Assembly: GCA_903921205.1 (NCBI GenBank) | Contig: CAIXPF010000030.1 | Coordinates: 1-64,000 of the forward strand | Source of the DNA: an uncultured Acidimicrobiia bacterium | Lineage (GTDB): Bacteria > Actinomycetota > Acidimicrobiia > Acidimicrobiales > CAIXPF01 | Reading direction: 5' to 3' | DNA: 64,000 bases | Shown: positions 18,934 to 26,699 of the stretch, piece after piece | Layout: every line of letters begins with the position of its first letter | Position numbering within the stretch: position 1 is the first letter of the stretch | Made by a program: the position numbers and the translations under genes | Notes under the pieces: generated by a model | Seen by the model: only the letters and a program-made list of their open reading frames with translations | Database searches by the model: none | What the model was told of the DNA's origin: nothing

Positions 18934-18944
18934 GACGTGCTCCT

Positions 18945-20360
18945 TCAGCCCAACTCGGCGGGGGTGGTGAACGTGCCGGCGATGGCGGTGGCTGCAGCCA
19001 CCGCGGGGGAGACCAGGTGGGTGCGCGCCCCCGGACCCTGGCGACCCTCGAAGTTGCGGTTGGAGGTGGACGCCGACCGCTTGCCCGGCGGGATCTTGTC
19101 GGGGTTCATGGCCAGACAGGCCGAGCACCCCGGCTCGCGCCATTCGAACCCGGCGTCGATGAACGCCCGGTGCAGGCCCTCGGCCTCGGCCTGGACCTTG
19201 ACCGCATAGGACCCGGGCACGATCCAGCCGGTGACGGTCGGGGCGATCTGGCGACCCTGCACCACCGAGGCGGCGAGACGCAGGTCCTCGATGCGGGAGT
19301 TGGTGCAGGATCCGATGAACACGTAGTCGACGGCGATGTCGCGGATGGCCATGCCGGCCTGCAGGCCCATGTAGTCGAGGGCGCGGGCGCAGGCGTCGCG
19401 TTCGATGGGGTCGGCGAAGTCCTCCGGCCGGGGCACATCGGCGTCGATGGCGGCGACCTGGGCCGGGTTGGTGCCCCACGACACCTGCGGCAGGATCTGG
19501 GAGGCGTCGAGGTCGACGACCTTGTCGAAGACCGCGCCGTCCTCGGTGTACAGGGTTTGCCAGTATGCCAGGGCCTGGTCCCAGGCCTCGCCGGTGGGGG
19601 CGTGGGCACGGCCCTTCAGGTAGTCGAAGGTGGTCTGATCGGGGGCGACGAGGCCGGCCTTGGCCCCACCCTCGATCGACATGTTGCACAGGGTCATCCG
19701 GCCTTCCATCGACAGCGCACGGATGGCCGAGCCGCGGTACTCGATGATGTAGCCCATGCCGCCGCCGGTACCGATGTGGCCGATGACGGCGAGGGTGATG
19801 TCCTTGGCGGTGGCGCCGGGAGGAAGGGTGCCCTCGACGTTGACCGCCATCTGCTTGGGGCGAACCTGCTGCAGGGTCTGGGTGGCGAGCACGTGCTCGA
19901 CCTCGGAGGTCCCGATCCCGAACGCGATGGCCCCGAATGCACCGTGGGTGGAGGTGTGCGAGTCGCCGCACACGATGGTCATGCCCGGCTGGGTCAGGCC
20001 CTGCTCGGGGCCGATGACGTGCACGATGCCCTGGCCGGGGTCACCCATGGCGTGCAGGGTGAAGCCGAACTCGGCGGCGTTCTCACGCATCACCTCGACC
20101 TGGCGGCGGCTGATCGGGTCCTCGATGCCCTCGATGCCCTCGACCGGGGTGGTGGGGACGTTGTGGTCCTCGGTGGCCACGGTCAGATCGGGTCGGCGGA
20201 TCCTGCGGCCGGCGAGACGCAGGCCGTCGAAGGCCTGGGGGCTGGTGACCTCGTGCACCAGGTGCAGGTCGATGTAGAGCAGATCGGGCTCGCCCTGGCC
20301 GCCGGCTCGGACGGTGTGGTCGTCCCAGATCTTCTGGGCCAGGGTGCGGGGTTGGGCCAT
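18945..20360 (-). CDS. leuC: 3-isopropylmalate dehydratase, large (Fe-S) subunit
   Basis: A 471-residue aconitase-family subunit. It has [20 protein letters not shown] at the N-terminus, [20 protein letters not shown], the 4Fe-4S cysteines in [18 protein letters not shown] and [18 protein letters not shown], and [18 protein letters not shown] at the C-terminus. Acts with LeuD in leucine synthesis and, given cimA in the window, in isoleucine synthesis. The gene is divergent from an IclR regulator with an inverted repeat between them. Confidence 0.96.
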   Translation of the reverse strand: MAQPRTLAQKIWDDHTVRAGGQGEPDLLYIDLHLVHEVTSPQAFDGLRLAGRRIRRPDLTVATEDHNVPTTPVEGIEGIEDPISRRQVEVMRENAAEFGFTLHAMGDPGQGIVHVIGPEQGLTQPGMTIVCGDSHTSTHGAFGAIAFGIGTSEVEHVLATQTLQQVRPKQMAVNVEGTLPPGATAKDITLAVIGHIGTGGGMGYIIEYRGSAIRALSMEGRMTLCNMSIEGGAKAGLVAPDQTTFDYLKGRAHAPTGEAWDQALAYWQTLYTEDGAVFDKVVDLDASQILPQVSWGTNPAQVAAIDADVPRPEDFADPIERDACARALDYMGLQAGMAIRDIAVDYVFIGSCTNSRIEDLRLAASVVQGRQIAPTVTGWIVPGSYAVKVQAEAEGLHRAFIDAGFEWREPGCSACLAMNPDKIPPGKRSASTSNRNFEGRQGPGARTHLVSPAVAAATAIAGTFTTPAELG

Positions 20361-20414
20361 GGTGGGACCTCACTTGCCGGGACTGCGCGCTGGGGTGCTC
20401 CGGCGGTGGTTGAT

Positions 20415-20435
20415 TTGTCTCATATGTTGAGACAA
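20415..20435. promoter_or_regulatory. Operator-like inverted repeat between leuC and the IclR regulator
   Basis: A perfect 8-bp inverted repeat TTGTCTCA (20415-20422) / TGAGACAA (20428-20435) with TATGT spacer lies in the 86-nt divergent gap. It abuts the regulator's probable -10 (CAAGAT, 20433-20438), 8 nt before its ATG. IclR regulators bind palindromes of this kind, and NdgR/LtbR proteins control leuCD from the same position in other actinobacteria. It is therefore the likely site of both leuCD regulation and autoregulation. Confidence 0.7.
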
Positions 20436-20446
20436 GATTCCGACTG

Positions 20447-21103
20447 ATGGATGGCAGGCTATCCGGGGTCGGAGTGGTGGACAAGGCCGTCGCGCTGCTC
20501 GCTGCGGTGGAGTCCGGGGCCCGGACCCTCAACGAGCTGGTCGAGGTGACCGGGCTGCCCCGACCGACCGTCCACCGGCTCGCCGGGGCGCTGGTGGCCC
20601 ACGGCCTGGTCCGCCGTGACGAGGAGTTGCGCTACCTGCCGGGCCTGCGCCTGATCGCGCTCGGCCGGGCGGCCTCGCAGTCCTTGCCGTTGGCCCGGGT
20701 GGCCCAACGGCCGCTCGAGGATCTGCGCGACGCCACCGGCGAGTCGGCCCAGCTGTACGTGCGCGAAGGGGAAGGACGGGTGTGCGTGGCGGTGGCCGAA
20801 TCGCCGCACGGGCTACGGACCATCGTGCCCCTAGGAGCCGTGCTCGACCTGCGACGCGGCTCTGCCGGTGCGGTGCTGCGGGCCGAACCGGCGGTGCTGG
20901 CCCGCGGTTTCGCCGACAGCGTCGGCGAGCGCGAAACCGGGGTGGCGTCGGTGAGTGCCCCGGTCCTGCACGGCGACCGCGTCGTGGCTGCGATCAGCGT
21001 GTCGGGGCCGGTCGACCGGACCAGCCGCGAGCCGGCCCGGCGCTACGCCGCTGCGGTCATGGCCGCGGCCCGTGCCGTGGAGGTCGCCGCCGGTCTGCGT
21101 TGA
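20447..21103 (+). CDS. IclR-family transcriptional regulator of leuCD (NdgR/LtbR type)
   Basis: A 218-residue regulator with an N-terminal winged helix (VDKAVALLAAVESGARTLNE, then TGLPRPTVHRLAGALVAHGL) and a C-terminal effector domain (ESAQLYVREGEGRVCVAVAE, LRTIVPLGAVLDLRRGSAG, ISVSGPVDRTS). The short length and the position divergent from leuCD are characteristic of NdgR of Streptomyces and LtbR of Corynebacterium, which control leucine and sometimes tryptophan genes. The expected effector is an amino acid or a pathway intermediate; the sequence does not tell. No ribosome binding site; leaderless start is likely. Confidence 0.85.
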   Translation: MDGRLSGVGVVDKAVALLAAVESGARTLNELVEVTGLPRPTVHRLAGALVAHGLVRRDEELRYLPGLRLIALGRAASQSLPLARVAQRPLEDLRDATGESAQLYVREGEGRVCVAVAESPHGLRTIVPLGAVLDLRRGSAGAVLRAEPAVLARGFADSVGERETGVASVSAPVLHGDRVVAAISVSGPVDRTSREPARRYAAAVMAAARAVEVAAGLR

Positions 21104-21149
21104 GGGCAGGTCGCGTCGCCGGACGAGTACACGACGCCGTCGGGGGCGG

Positions 21150-22046
21150 TCAGCTGCCCAGCACGTGATCGACGGCGTCGAGCAACGCCGGGATGAACCG
21201 TTCCGGCCGGCGGGGGCAGGCGTGGTGGTCGGCATCGACCTCGACGGTCCGCGCGTCGGGGATGGTGGCGGCCAGCTTGCGCTGCCGGTCGGGCGGAACC
21301 GTGGTGTCCGAGGTGGTGATCACCACGGCGGTGGGGACGTCGACCTCGCCGATCCACTCGTGCGAGCTGAACTCGCCGATGGCCGCGCCCGCCTCGAGCA
21401 GGGCGCAGAGGTCGTGGCCGGCCACCTCCTCGAGGGCCCACGGCTCCAGGCCGAGCGCCGCGGTGCGCAGCTCCACCAGCCGGGAGAGGGTCTGGTCGCG
21501 CAGCGGTCCGGGAGCCAGCCGGCCGACGCCGGCGAGCCGGGACAGGCCGTTGAAGAACACCTGGTCACCGGCGGTGCCCCGGAAGTTGCGGCTGGTCGAG
21601 CACAGGATCAGGCCCTCGACGGCATGGCGGTGGCGGCGCCACAACAGCTGCGCCACCAGACCACCCATCGAATACCCGACCGGGACGATGCCCTCGAGGT
21701 CGAGCTCGACGGCGAGCGCTGCGATGTCGTCGGCGCAGTCCTCCAGGCTGAAGCGTTGCGGACTGCGCAGCCCGCGTCCGTGGCCGCGCAGGTCGCAGGC
21801 CACCACGTGGGCCTGTTCCGCCAGCGGCTCGTAGGCCGGGAACCAGTTGAGGTCGGCCGTGGCGGTCCACCCGTGCAGCAGCACCAGGCTGGGCCGGCCG
21901 GGACGTCGTTCGCCGGCCTGGCGGACGAACAGCTCGCCACGGCCGGGAAGGTCCACCACCTGCCCGGCGGGCAGCGGCGGTCGGCCCGAGGCGGCGGCCG
22001 GGCCGTCAGGCGTCGATGGCGACAACCTCGACCCGCAGCTGTCCAC
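21150..22046 (-). CDS. Alpha/beta hydrolase
   Basis: Up to 298 residues with the alpha/beta-hydrolase fold: oxyanion-hole LVLLHGWTATADLNWF, nucleophile elbow VGYSMGGLVAQLL (Ser), acid in VITTSDTTVPPDRQR and catalytic His in VDADHHACPRRPE. Cytosolic; substrate unknown, possibly an ester or an epoxide. The GTG at 22046 would overlap the end of greA by about 40 nt; GTG 21959 (VVDLPGRGEL) is an alternative start that avoids the overlap. It follows greA in the same direction. Confidence 0.82.
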   Translation of the reverse strand: MDSCGSRLSPSTPDGPAAASGRPPLPAGQVVDLPGRGELFVRQAGERRPGRPSLVLLHGWTATADLNWFPAYEPLAEQAHVVACDLRGHGRGLRSPQRFSLEDCADDIAALAVELDLEGIVPVGYSMGGLVAQLLWRRHRHAVEGLILCSTSRNFRGTAGDQVFFNGLSRLAGVGRLAPGPLRDQTLSRLVELRTAALGLEPWALEEVAGHDLCALLEAGAAIGEFSSHEWIGEVDVPTAVVITTSDTTVPPDRQRKLAATIPDARTVEVDADHHACPRRPERFIPALLDAVDHVLGS

Positions 22047-22479
22047 CTGGTGCCTCGTAGCTGACCACGTCGCCGGGCTTGGCGCCCAGCATGGCCTGGC
22101 CCAGCGGTGAACCCGGCGACATCACCGGGTGCTCGGTGCCACGCTCCTCGATGGAGCCCACCAGGTACTTCTCGATGTCGGTGTCGCCCTCGTAGCGGAC
22201 GCTCACCACGCAGCCGACCCGGACCACGCCGGCATCGGCGTCGCCCTCCTCGACCACCTTGGCGTTGCCCAGGATCACCGACAGACGGCCGATCCGGCCC
22301 TCCATCTTCCCCTGCTCCTCCTTGGCGGCGTGGTAGTCGCCGTTCTCGGAGAGGTCGCCCAGCTCGCGGGCTGCCTCGATCCGGCGGGCGATGTCCACCC
22401 GGCCCCGGGTCTTGAGGTCCTCGAGTTCGGCCTTGAGGCGATCGAATGCAGCGCGCGACAACTCGTGAACTTCAGCCAC
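22006..22479 (-). CDS. greA: Transcription elongation factor GreA
   Basis: A 157-residue protein with the N-terminal coiled coil ([20 protein letters not shown] and [20 protein letters not shown], including the acidic tip residues) and the C-terminal FKBP-like domain ([20 protein letters not shown]). It stimulates cleavage of backtracked RNA in the polymerase secondary channel. GTG 22479 lies exactly 7 nt after TAGCAT, supporting a leaderless start; ATG 22488 overlaps that -10 element and is less likely. Confidence 0.92.
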   Translation of the reverse strand: MAEVHELSRAAFDRLKAELEDLKTRGRVDIARRIEAARELGDLSENGDYHAAKEEQGKMEGRIGRLSVILGNAKVVEEGDADAGVVRVGCVVSVRYEGDTDIEKYLVGSIEERGTEHPVMSPGSPLGQAMLGAKPGDVVSYEAPGGQLRVEVVAIDA

Positions 22480-22599
22480 GCCGCACATGCTACCGAGCGT
22501 GACCCCCATGGCGGTGGTCGGCCTGCGTCGCCGGGGCGTGATGCCGATCCAGTCACGGCGGGTGCCGCCACCGTCGATGCTCGCGTCGCCCGTCGGGCC

Positions 22600-22659
22600 G
22601 ACGTTGCGGTTGACGTTCGGGTTGACGTTCCGGTTGACGTTCCGGTTGACGTTGTGGGC
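22600..22659 (+). repeat. 12-bp tandem repeat carrying four TTGACG boxes
   Basis: Five consecutive 12-bp units (consensus GACGTTCCGGTT) span 22600-22659. Four unit junctions create TTGACG at 22610, 22622, 22634 and 22646. Only the last is correctly placed (18 nt) from the leader-peptide -10 at 22670; the others sit 12, 24 and 36 bp further upstream. Confidence 0.85.
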
Positions 22660-22675
22660 GGCACGCGAGGAGACT
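22646..22675 (+). promoter_or_regulatory. Candidate promoter of the leuB-cimA leader transcript
   Basis: TTGACG (22646-22651) and GAGACT (22670-22675) with an 18-nt spacer; the leader-peptide ATG follows 8 nt later (22684), giving a leaderless leader. The -35 is the last copy of the 12-bp tandem repeat. Confidence 0.6.
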
Positions 22676-22683
22676 GCGGGGCG

Positions 22684-22722
22684 ATGTACGCAGCACGACG
22701 CGCGACCATCAGCATTCCGTAG
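22684..22722 (+). CDS. leuB-cimA leader peptide
   Basis: A 12-residue open frame, [12 protein letters not shown], ends at TAG 22720-22722. It has two Ile codons (ATC and the scarce ATT) next to a Thr, placed right at the base of a hairpin and upstream of a strong terminator. Because cimA, the second gene downstream, commits carbon to isoleucine, ribosome stalling at Ile codons would be the logical signal. Arg-Arg is an alternative signal but does not fit the downstream pathway. Confidence 0.62.
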   Translation: MYAARRATISIP

Positions 22723-22745
22723 CGCACGCCGCCCTCGGCGTGCGC
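22722..22745 (+). promoter_or_regulatory. First hairpin of the leuB attenuator
   Basis: A perfect 10-bp stem GCGCACGCCG (22722-22731) / CGGCGTGCGC (22736-22745) with CCCT loop begins at the last base of the leader stop codon. Bases 22729-22734 (CCGCCC) can also pair with GGGCGG at 22765-22770, the 3' arm of the next hairpin, which would prevent termination. This gives two mutually exclusive folds. Confidence 0.6.
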
Positions 22746-22750
22746 ACAGA

Positions 22751-22776
22751 CCGTCCACCCCGGTGGGCGGTTTTTT
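22751..22776 (+). terminator. Rho-independent attenuator terminator upstream of leuB
   Basis: A stem CCGTCCAC (22751-22758) / GTGGGCGG (22763-22770) is followed directly by six T residues (22771-22776) and GTTT. It is the only long T-run in this GC-rich window found between a leader peptide and its gene, so it is a strong intrinsic terminator that must be bypassed for leuB-cimA expression. Confidence 0.78.
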
Positions 22777-22870
22777 GTTTCACGGACAGCCAAGGCTTCG
22801 GATGTGGAGGGCCGCATCCGACCAGCGTCCGGGGTGGGACCCCGAACGGGAAGCAGGAGGACGGTTCAGG

Positions 22871-23869
22871 ATGGCCAGCACGTATCGGGTGGGTGTGGTT
22901 CGCGGCGACGGTATCGGTCTCGAGGTGATCGACGAGGGCCTCAAGGTCATCGAGGCCGCCGGTGTCACCCTCGACACGATCGACTACGACCTCGGCGGGG
23001 CACGGTACCTGCGCGACGGCACCATCCTGCCCGACTCGGTGCTCGACGAGTGGCGCGGCCTCGACGCCATCTACCTCGGTGCGGTCGGTACCCCCGGGGT
23101 CCCGCCGGGCGTGATCGAGCGTGGCCTGCTGCTCAAGATGCGCTTCGAGCTCGATCTGTTCGTCAACCAGCGGCCCTTCGTCGACGCGGCCAAGGGCATC
23201 GACTTCATCGTGATCCGCGAGAACACCGAGGGCACCTACGCCGGCGAGGGTGGCTTCCTGCGCAAGGGCACCCCGCACGAGGTCGCCACCCAGGGCTCGG
23301 TGAACACCCGGATGGGTGTCGAGCGTTGCGTTCGTTACGCCTTCGATCTCGCTCGCACCCCTGCGCGCCGCGGACATCTGACGATGGTGCACAAGACCAA
23401 CGTGCTGACCTTCGCCGGTGACCTGTGGGAGCGGACCTTCAACGAGGTCCATGCAGCCGACTACGCCGAGGTCCCCACCGCGTACAACCACGTCGACGCG
23501 GCCTGCATCTACTTCGTGGAGGACCCGCAGCGCTACGACGTGATCGTCACCGACAACCTCTTCGGCGACATCCTCACCGACCTCGGCGGGGCCGTGACCG
23601 GAGGTATCGGATTCGCCGCCTCGGGCAACCTCAACCCGGCCCGCACCGGCCCGTCGATGTTCGAGCCGGTGCACGGCTCGGCGCCCGACATCGCCGGGCA
23701 GAACAAGGCCAACCCCACCGCGGCGATCCTGTCGGGGGCCATGATGTTGGACTTCCTCGGTGAGCCCGCCGCCGCCGATCGGATCCGCGCCGCCTGCGCC
23801 GCCTCGATGAGCGGCGAGATCACCGGCTCGACCACCTCGGTCGGCGAGCAGATCGCGGCCCGGCTGTGA
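22871..23869 (+). CDS. leuB: 3-isopropylmalate dehydrogenase
   Basis: A 332-residue NAD-dependent decarboxylating dehydrogenase of the mycobacterial LeuB type. It has [20 protein letters not shown], the substrate Arg region [32 protein letters not shown], the Lys/Asp motif [12 protein letters not shown]...[21 protein letters not shown], and the adenine loop [18 protein letters not shown]. It oxidises 3-isopropylmalate in leucine synthesis; in the citramalate route the same enzyme class turns beta-methylmalate into 2-oxobutyrate. AGGAGG (22855-22860) is the ribosome binding site. Its stop overlaps the cimA GTG. Confidence 0.93.
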   Translation: MASTYRVGVVRGDGIGLEVIDEGLKVIEAAGVTLDTIDYDLGGARYLRDGTILPDSVLDEWRGLDAIYLGAVGTPGVPPGVIERGLLLKMRFELDLFVNQRPFVDAAKGIDFIVIRENTEGTYAGEGGFLRKGTPHEVATQGSVNTRMGVERCVRYAFDLARTPARRGHLTMVHKTNVLTFAGDLWERTFNEVHAADYAEVPTAYNHVDAACIYFVEDPQRYDVIVTDNLFGDILTDLGGAVTGGIGFAASGNLNPARTGPSMFEPVHGSAPDIAGQNKANPTAAILSGAMMLDFLGEPAAADRIRAACAASMSGEITGSTTSVGEQIAARL

Positions 23870-25533
23870 GCGACGCCGAGAACGACTCGGCGATGCCGCC
23901 GGTCGACCGTTCGCCCCGCTACGACCCGTCGTGGCCGCCGGCGGTCGACGTGTTCGACACCACCCTTCGTGACGGGGCCCAGTTCGAGGGCATCTCGCTG
24001 ACCGTCGAGGACAAGCTGGCGGTGGCCGAGGCCCTCGACGACCTCGGGGTGCACTGGATCGAGGGCGGCTACCCCGGGGCGAACCCCAAGGACGAGGAGT
24101 TCTTCCGCCGGGCCGCCGGCGAGCTGAACCTGCGCAATGCCACCCTGGTGGCGTTCGGCTCGACCCGCAAGCCGCTCGGCCGCAGCGATGACGATCCGAC
24201 CCTGCGCACCCTGGTCGAGGCCGGGGTGTCCACCGCCTGCATCGTGGGCAAGGGCTGGGATTACCACGTGCTCGAGGCCTTGCGCACCACCCTCGAGGAG
24301 GGTGAGGCCATGGTGGGGGAGTCCGTCGCCTTCCTCAAGGCCCAGGGCCTACGGGTGTTCTTCGACTGCGAGCACTTCTTCGACGGCTACAAGCGCAACC
24401 CCGAGTTCACCCTGCGGGTGCTCGAGGCCGCCGCCACCAACGGTGCCGACTGTCTGGTGCTGTGCGACACCAACGGCGGCTCGCTGCCGCACGAGGTCGA
24501 GCCCATCGTGCGGGAGGTGGTGCGTCACTTCGGCGGGCTGCAGATCGGCATCCACACCCAGAACGACACCGGGTGCGCGGTGCCCAACGCTCTGGCCGCG
24601 GTGATCGGAGGCGCCACCCAGGTACAGGTCACCATGAACGGGTACGGCGAGCGCACCGGCAACTGCGACCTGGTGCAGCTGATCCCCAACCTGACGTTGA
24701 AGATGGGAATCCGGACCTTGCCCGCCGGTCATCTGGAGCGGCTCACCGAGATCTCCCGTCGGGTGGCCGAGCTGGTCAACCTGCCGCACCAGAACCAACT
24801 GCCCTACGTCGGCCAGTCGGCGTTCGCCCACAAGGCCGGCCTGCACACCTCGGCCATCGCCCGGCGCCCCGACTCCTACGAGCACATCGACCCGGCACAG
24901 GTCGGCAACGGCACCCGCTTCCTGGTGTCGGACCTGTCGGGCCGGGCCACGATGGAGTTCAAGGCCAAGGAATGGGGCATCGAGCTCGACGGCAAGCAGC
25001 TCGGCGTGGTGCTCGACCAGCTCAAGCAGCTCGAGTCGGCTGGCTACCACTTCGAGACCGCCGACGCCTCGCTCGAGCTGCTGATGCGGCGGGCCACCGG
25101 GTGGCGTCCGGATTCCTTCGAGCTCGAGAGCTTCCGGGTGTCGGTGGAGCACCGGCCCGGGGTCACCAGCGAGCTGGTGGAGAACCCGCTCGGTCATGCG
25201 CTGGGCATCGAGACCGAGTGCACCATCAAGCTGCGGGTAGGTGGCGAACGGCTCATCGCCACGGGTGAGGGCAACGGCCCCGTCAACGCCCTCGACGCTG
25301 CGATGCGGGCTGCGCTCGGCGACCGCCTGCCGGTGCTGCAGCGCCTCAGCCTGAGCGACTACAAGGTCCGCGTGCTCAACACCGAGGGCGGCACCGGGGC
25401 AGTGGTGCGGGTCCTCATCGAGTCGACCAACGGCGTGCGCAAGTGGACGACGATGGGCGTGTCGGAGAACATCATCGAGGCGTCCTGGCAGGCCCTCGCC
25501 GACGCGCTGGACTACGCGCTGCTGGTGGGCTGA
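23866..25533 (+). CDS. cimA: (R)-citramalate synthase
   Basis: A 555-residue enzyme of the isopropylmalate/citramalate synthase family, closest in pattern to the CimA type. It has [20 protein letters not shown], the metal site in [36 protein letters not shown], and a C-terminal regulatory LeuA-dimer-like domain (about 420-555). It condenses pyruvate and acetyl-CoA to citramalate, a threonine-independent entry to isoleucine. GTG 23866 overlaps the leuB stop (GTGA), so leuB and cimA are coupled and share the attenuated leader. An isopropylmalate synthase (leuA) is not in the window. Confidence 0.92.
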   Translation: MSDAENDSAMPPVDRSPRYDPSWPPAVDVFDTTLRDGAQFEGISLTVEDKLAVAEALDDLGVHWIEGGYPGANPKDEEFFRRAAGELNLRNATLVAFGSTRKPLGRSDDDPTLRTLVEAGVSTACIVGKGWDYHVLEALRTTLEEGEAMVGESVAFLKAQGLRVFFDCEHFFDGYKRNPEFTLRVLEAAATNGADCLVLCDTNGGSLPHEVEPIVREVVRHFGGLQIGIHTQNDTGCAVPNALAAVIGGATQVQVTMNGYGERTGNCDLVQLIPNLTLKMGIRTLPAGHLERLTEISRRVAELVNLPHQNQLPYVGQSAFAHKAGLHTSAIARRPDSYEHIDPAQVGNGTRFLVSDLSGRATMEFKAKEWGIELDGKQLGVVLDQLKQLESAGYHFETADASLELLMRRATGWRPDSFELESFRVSVEHRPGVTSELVENPLGHALGIETECTIKLRVGGERLIATGEGNGPVNALDAAMRAALGDRLPVLQRLSLSDYKVRVLNTEGGTGAVVRVLIESTNGVRKWTTMGVSENIIEASWQALADALDYALLVG

Positions 25534-25940
25534 TCGCGCCAGCGGCCGAGGACGGCGAGCGCCCGGTCGGCGTCGTCCTCGGCCACCAGCACGTGGTCGT
25601 GGTGGTGGCCGGCGATGACGTTGGCGCTGATGTCCTCGGCAGCCAACGCCGTGGCGATCGCCGCGGTGAGGCCGACCGCGTCGAGGGCGGAGTGCACCCC
25701 GCAGGTGATCCAGGCGGCGCGGTAGCCGACCGGCCAGCCGGCGGCCGTCGCGGTGCCGACCTCGACCACCACCGACAGGCCCTCGGCCTCGCGGACCGTC
25801 GCCTCGACCTCGACGCCGGTGGGGATCGCCTCGTGCCCGGCAACGGTGACGTAGGTGAACACGCCCGGCCGGCGTCGGGCCGACAGGTCGCGCAGCAGCC
25901 GGTCGAGCTGCCGGTGCGGACGGTCCTCGTCGAGGCTCAT
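25512..25940 (-). CDS. ACT-domain protein
   Basis: A 142-residue protein made of two ACT-like halves: VFTYVTVAGHEAIPTGVEVE followed by WITCGVHSALDAVGLTAAIA and ANVIAGHHHDHVLVAEDDAD. Standalone ACT proteins of this type usually bind amino acids and act as sensors; the ligand is unknown. Its stop lies inside the end of cimA (22-nt convergent overlap), so the two transcripts interfere at their 3' ends. ATG 25940 starts the conserved part (MSLDEDRPHRQLDRLL). Confidence 0.8.
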   Translation of the reverse strand: MSLDEDRPHRQLDRLLRDLSARRRPGVFTYVTVAGHEAIPTGVEVEATVREAEGLSVVVEVGTATAAGWPVGYRAAWITCGVHSALDAVGLTAAIATALAAEDISANVIAGHHHDHVLVAEDDADRALAVLGRWRDQPTSSA

Positions 25941-26086
25941 CGCCGGGACGCTACCGGCCGTCACGCGTGCGGTGGGGTGGCCGGTGATGGGACGGGGAGT
26001 GCACCCGGTCCGGATGCCGCACCTCAGGGGTGCGCCCGGCAGGTGGTGTGGGCAGGTGGCGTGCGGCGATCTACGCTGTGGAGGCC

Positions 26087-26617
26087 ATGTCTGCGCCGCA
26101 TTTCGTCCCCACCACACCCCTGCTCAACGTGCGGTCCTACCAGTCGCCGCCCCGACGCGATCGCGCCTGGGTCGGGGGTCGTCCCGGCGACCTCGGTGGC
26201 GAGGGCCAGCCCGACGGGACCCGTCTGGGCGTGCCGGGTCCCGACCAGGGCTACGCCTACAAGCTGGTGCGCCAGTTCGCCGGCAAGGTCTTCACCGCCG
26301 ACGGCGAACACGACGACGACGTCGTCGCCGGGGTCATCGCCGTCGCCACCAAGCGGGCGTCGCTGTTCGGGCGGGCGCCGGTCATCCACGACCTCACCGT
26401 GGCGTTCACGGTGTGGGGCTTCCTCGACGACAAGCCGCCGGTCGAGCTGGTCCGCCGGCGGGTGAAGCTTTTCGAGGAGGTCTCCAACCCGCACCACTAC
26501 CGTGAGCTGCGCGACGTCGCCGATGCGGTGCCGGTCGAAACCCTCCGCCGTACCCCTGCCGACGTGCAGGCCGCCTACCGCAAGGATTGGCAGACCCTGC
26601 TGACCGCCACGGCCTGA
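26087..26617 (+). CDS. Hypothetical protein
   Basis: A 176-residue protein without signal peptide or membrane segment. The N-terminus is Pro/Gly/Arg-rich; the second half (YAYKLVRQFAGKVFTADGEH, DDVVAGVIAVATKRASLFGR, VWGFLDDKPPVELVRRRVKL) is likely a folded alpha/beta or helical domain. I do not recognise a family. The ATG at 26087 has TACGCT 9 nt upstream and a partial GGAGG, so either leaderless or short-leader translation. Codon use and GC match its neighbours. Confidence 0.7.
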   Translation: MSAPHFVPTTPLLNVRSYQSPPRRDRAWVGGRPGDLGGEGQPDGTRLGVPGPDQGYAYKLVRQFAGKVFTADGEHDDDVVAGVIAVATKRASLFGRAPVIHDLTVAFTVWGFLDDKPPVELVRRRVKLFEEVSNPHHYRELRDVADAVPVETLRRTPADVQAAYRKDWQTLLTATA

Positions 26618-26626
26618 GCTGCGACC

Positions 26627-26650
26627 GCCCGCCCGCCCGCCCGCCCGCCC
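26627..26650 (+). repeat. (GCCC)6 simple repeat upstream of gltX
   Basis: Six uninterrupted GCCC units lie between the preceding stop (26617) and the gltX -10 (26687). The repeat is a candidate for length variation by slippage; no coding role. Confidence 0.9.
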
Positions 26651-26699
26651 GGGCCGGGCCGCACCGGGCCCCGCTGTGGCGGCGGCTAGCGTTCGGGCA

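Noticed and set aside
22600-22659. Tandem repeats as a CRISPR array
   Set aside because: Units are only 12 bp and directly adjacent without spacers; no cas genes. They fit a promoter-associated repeat instead.
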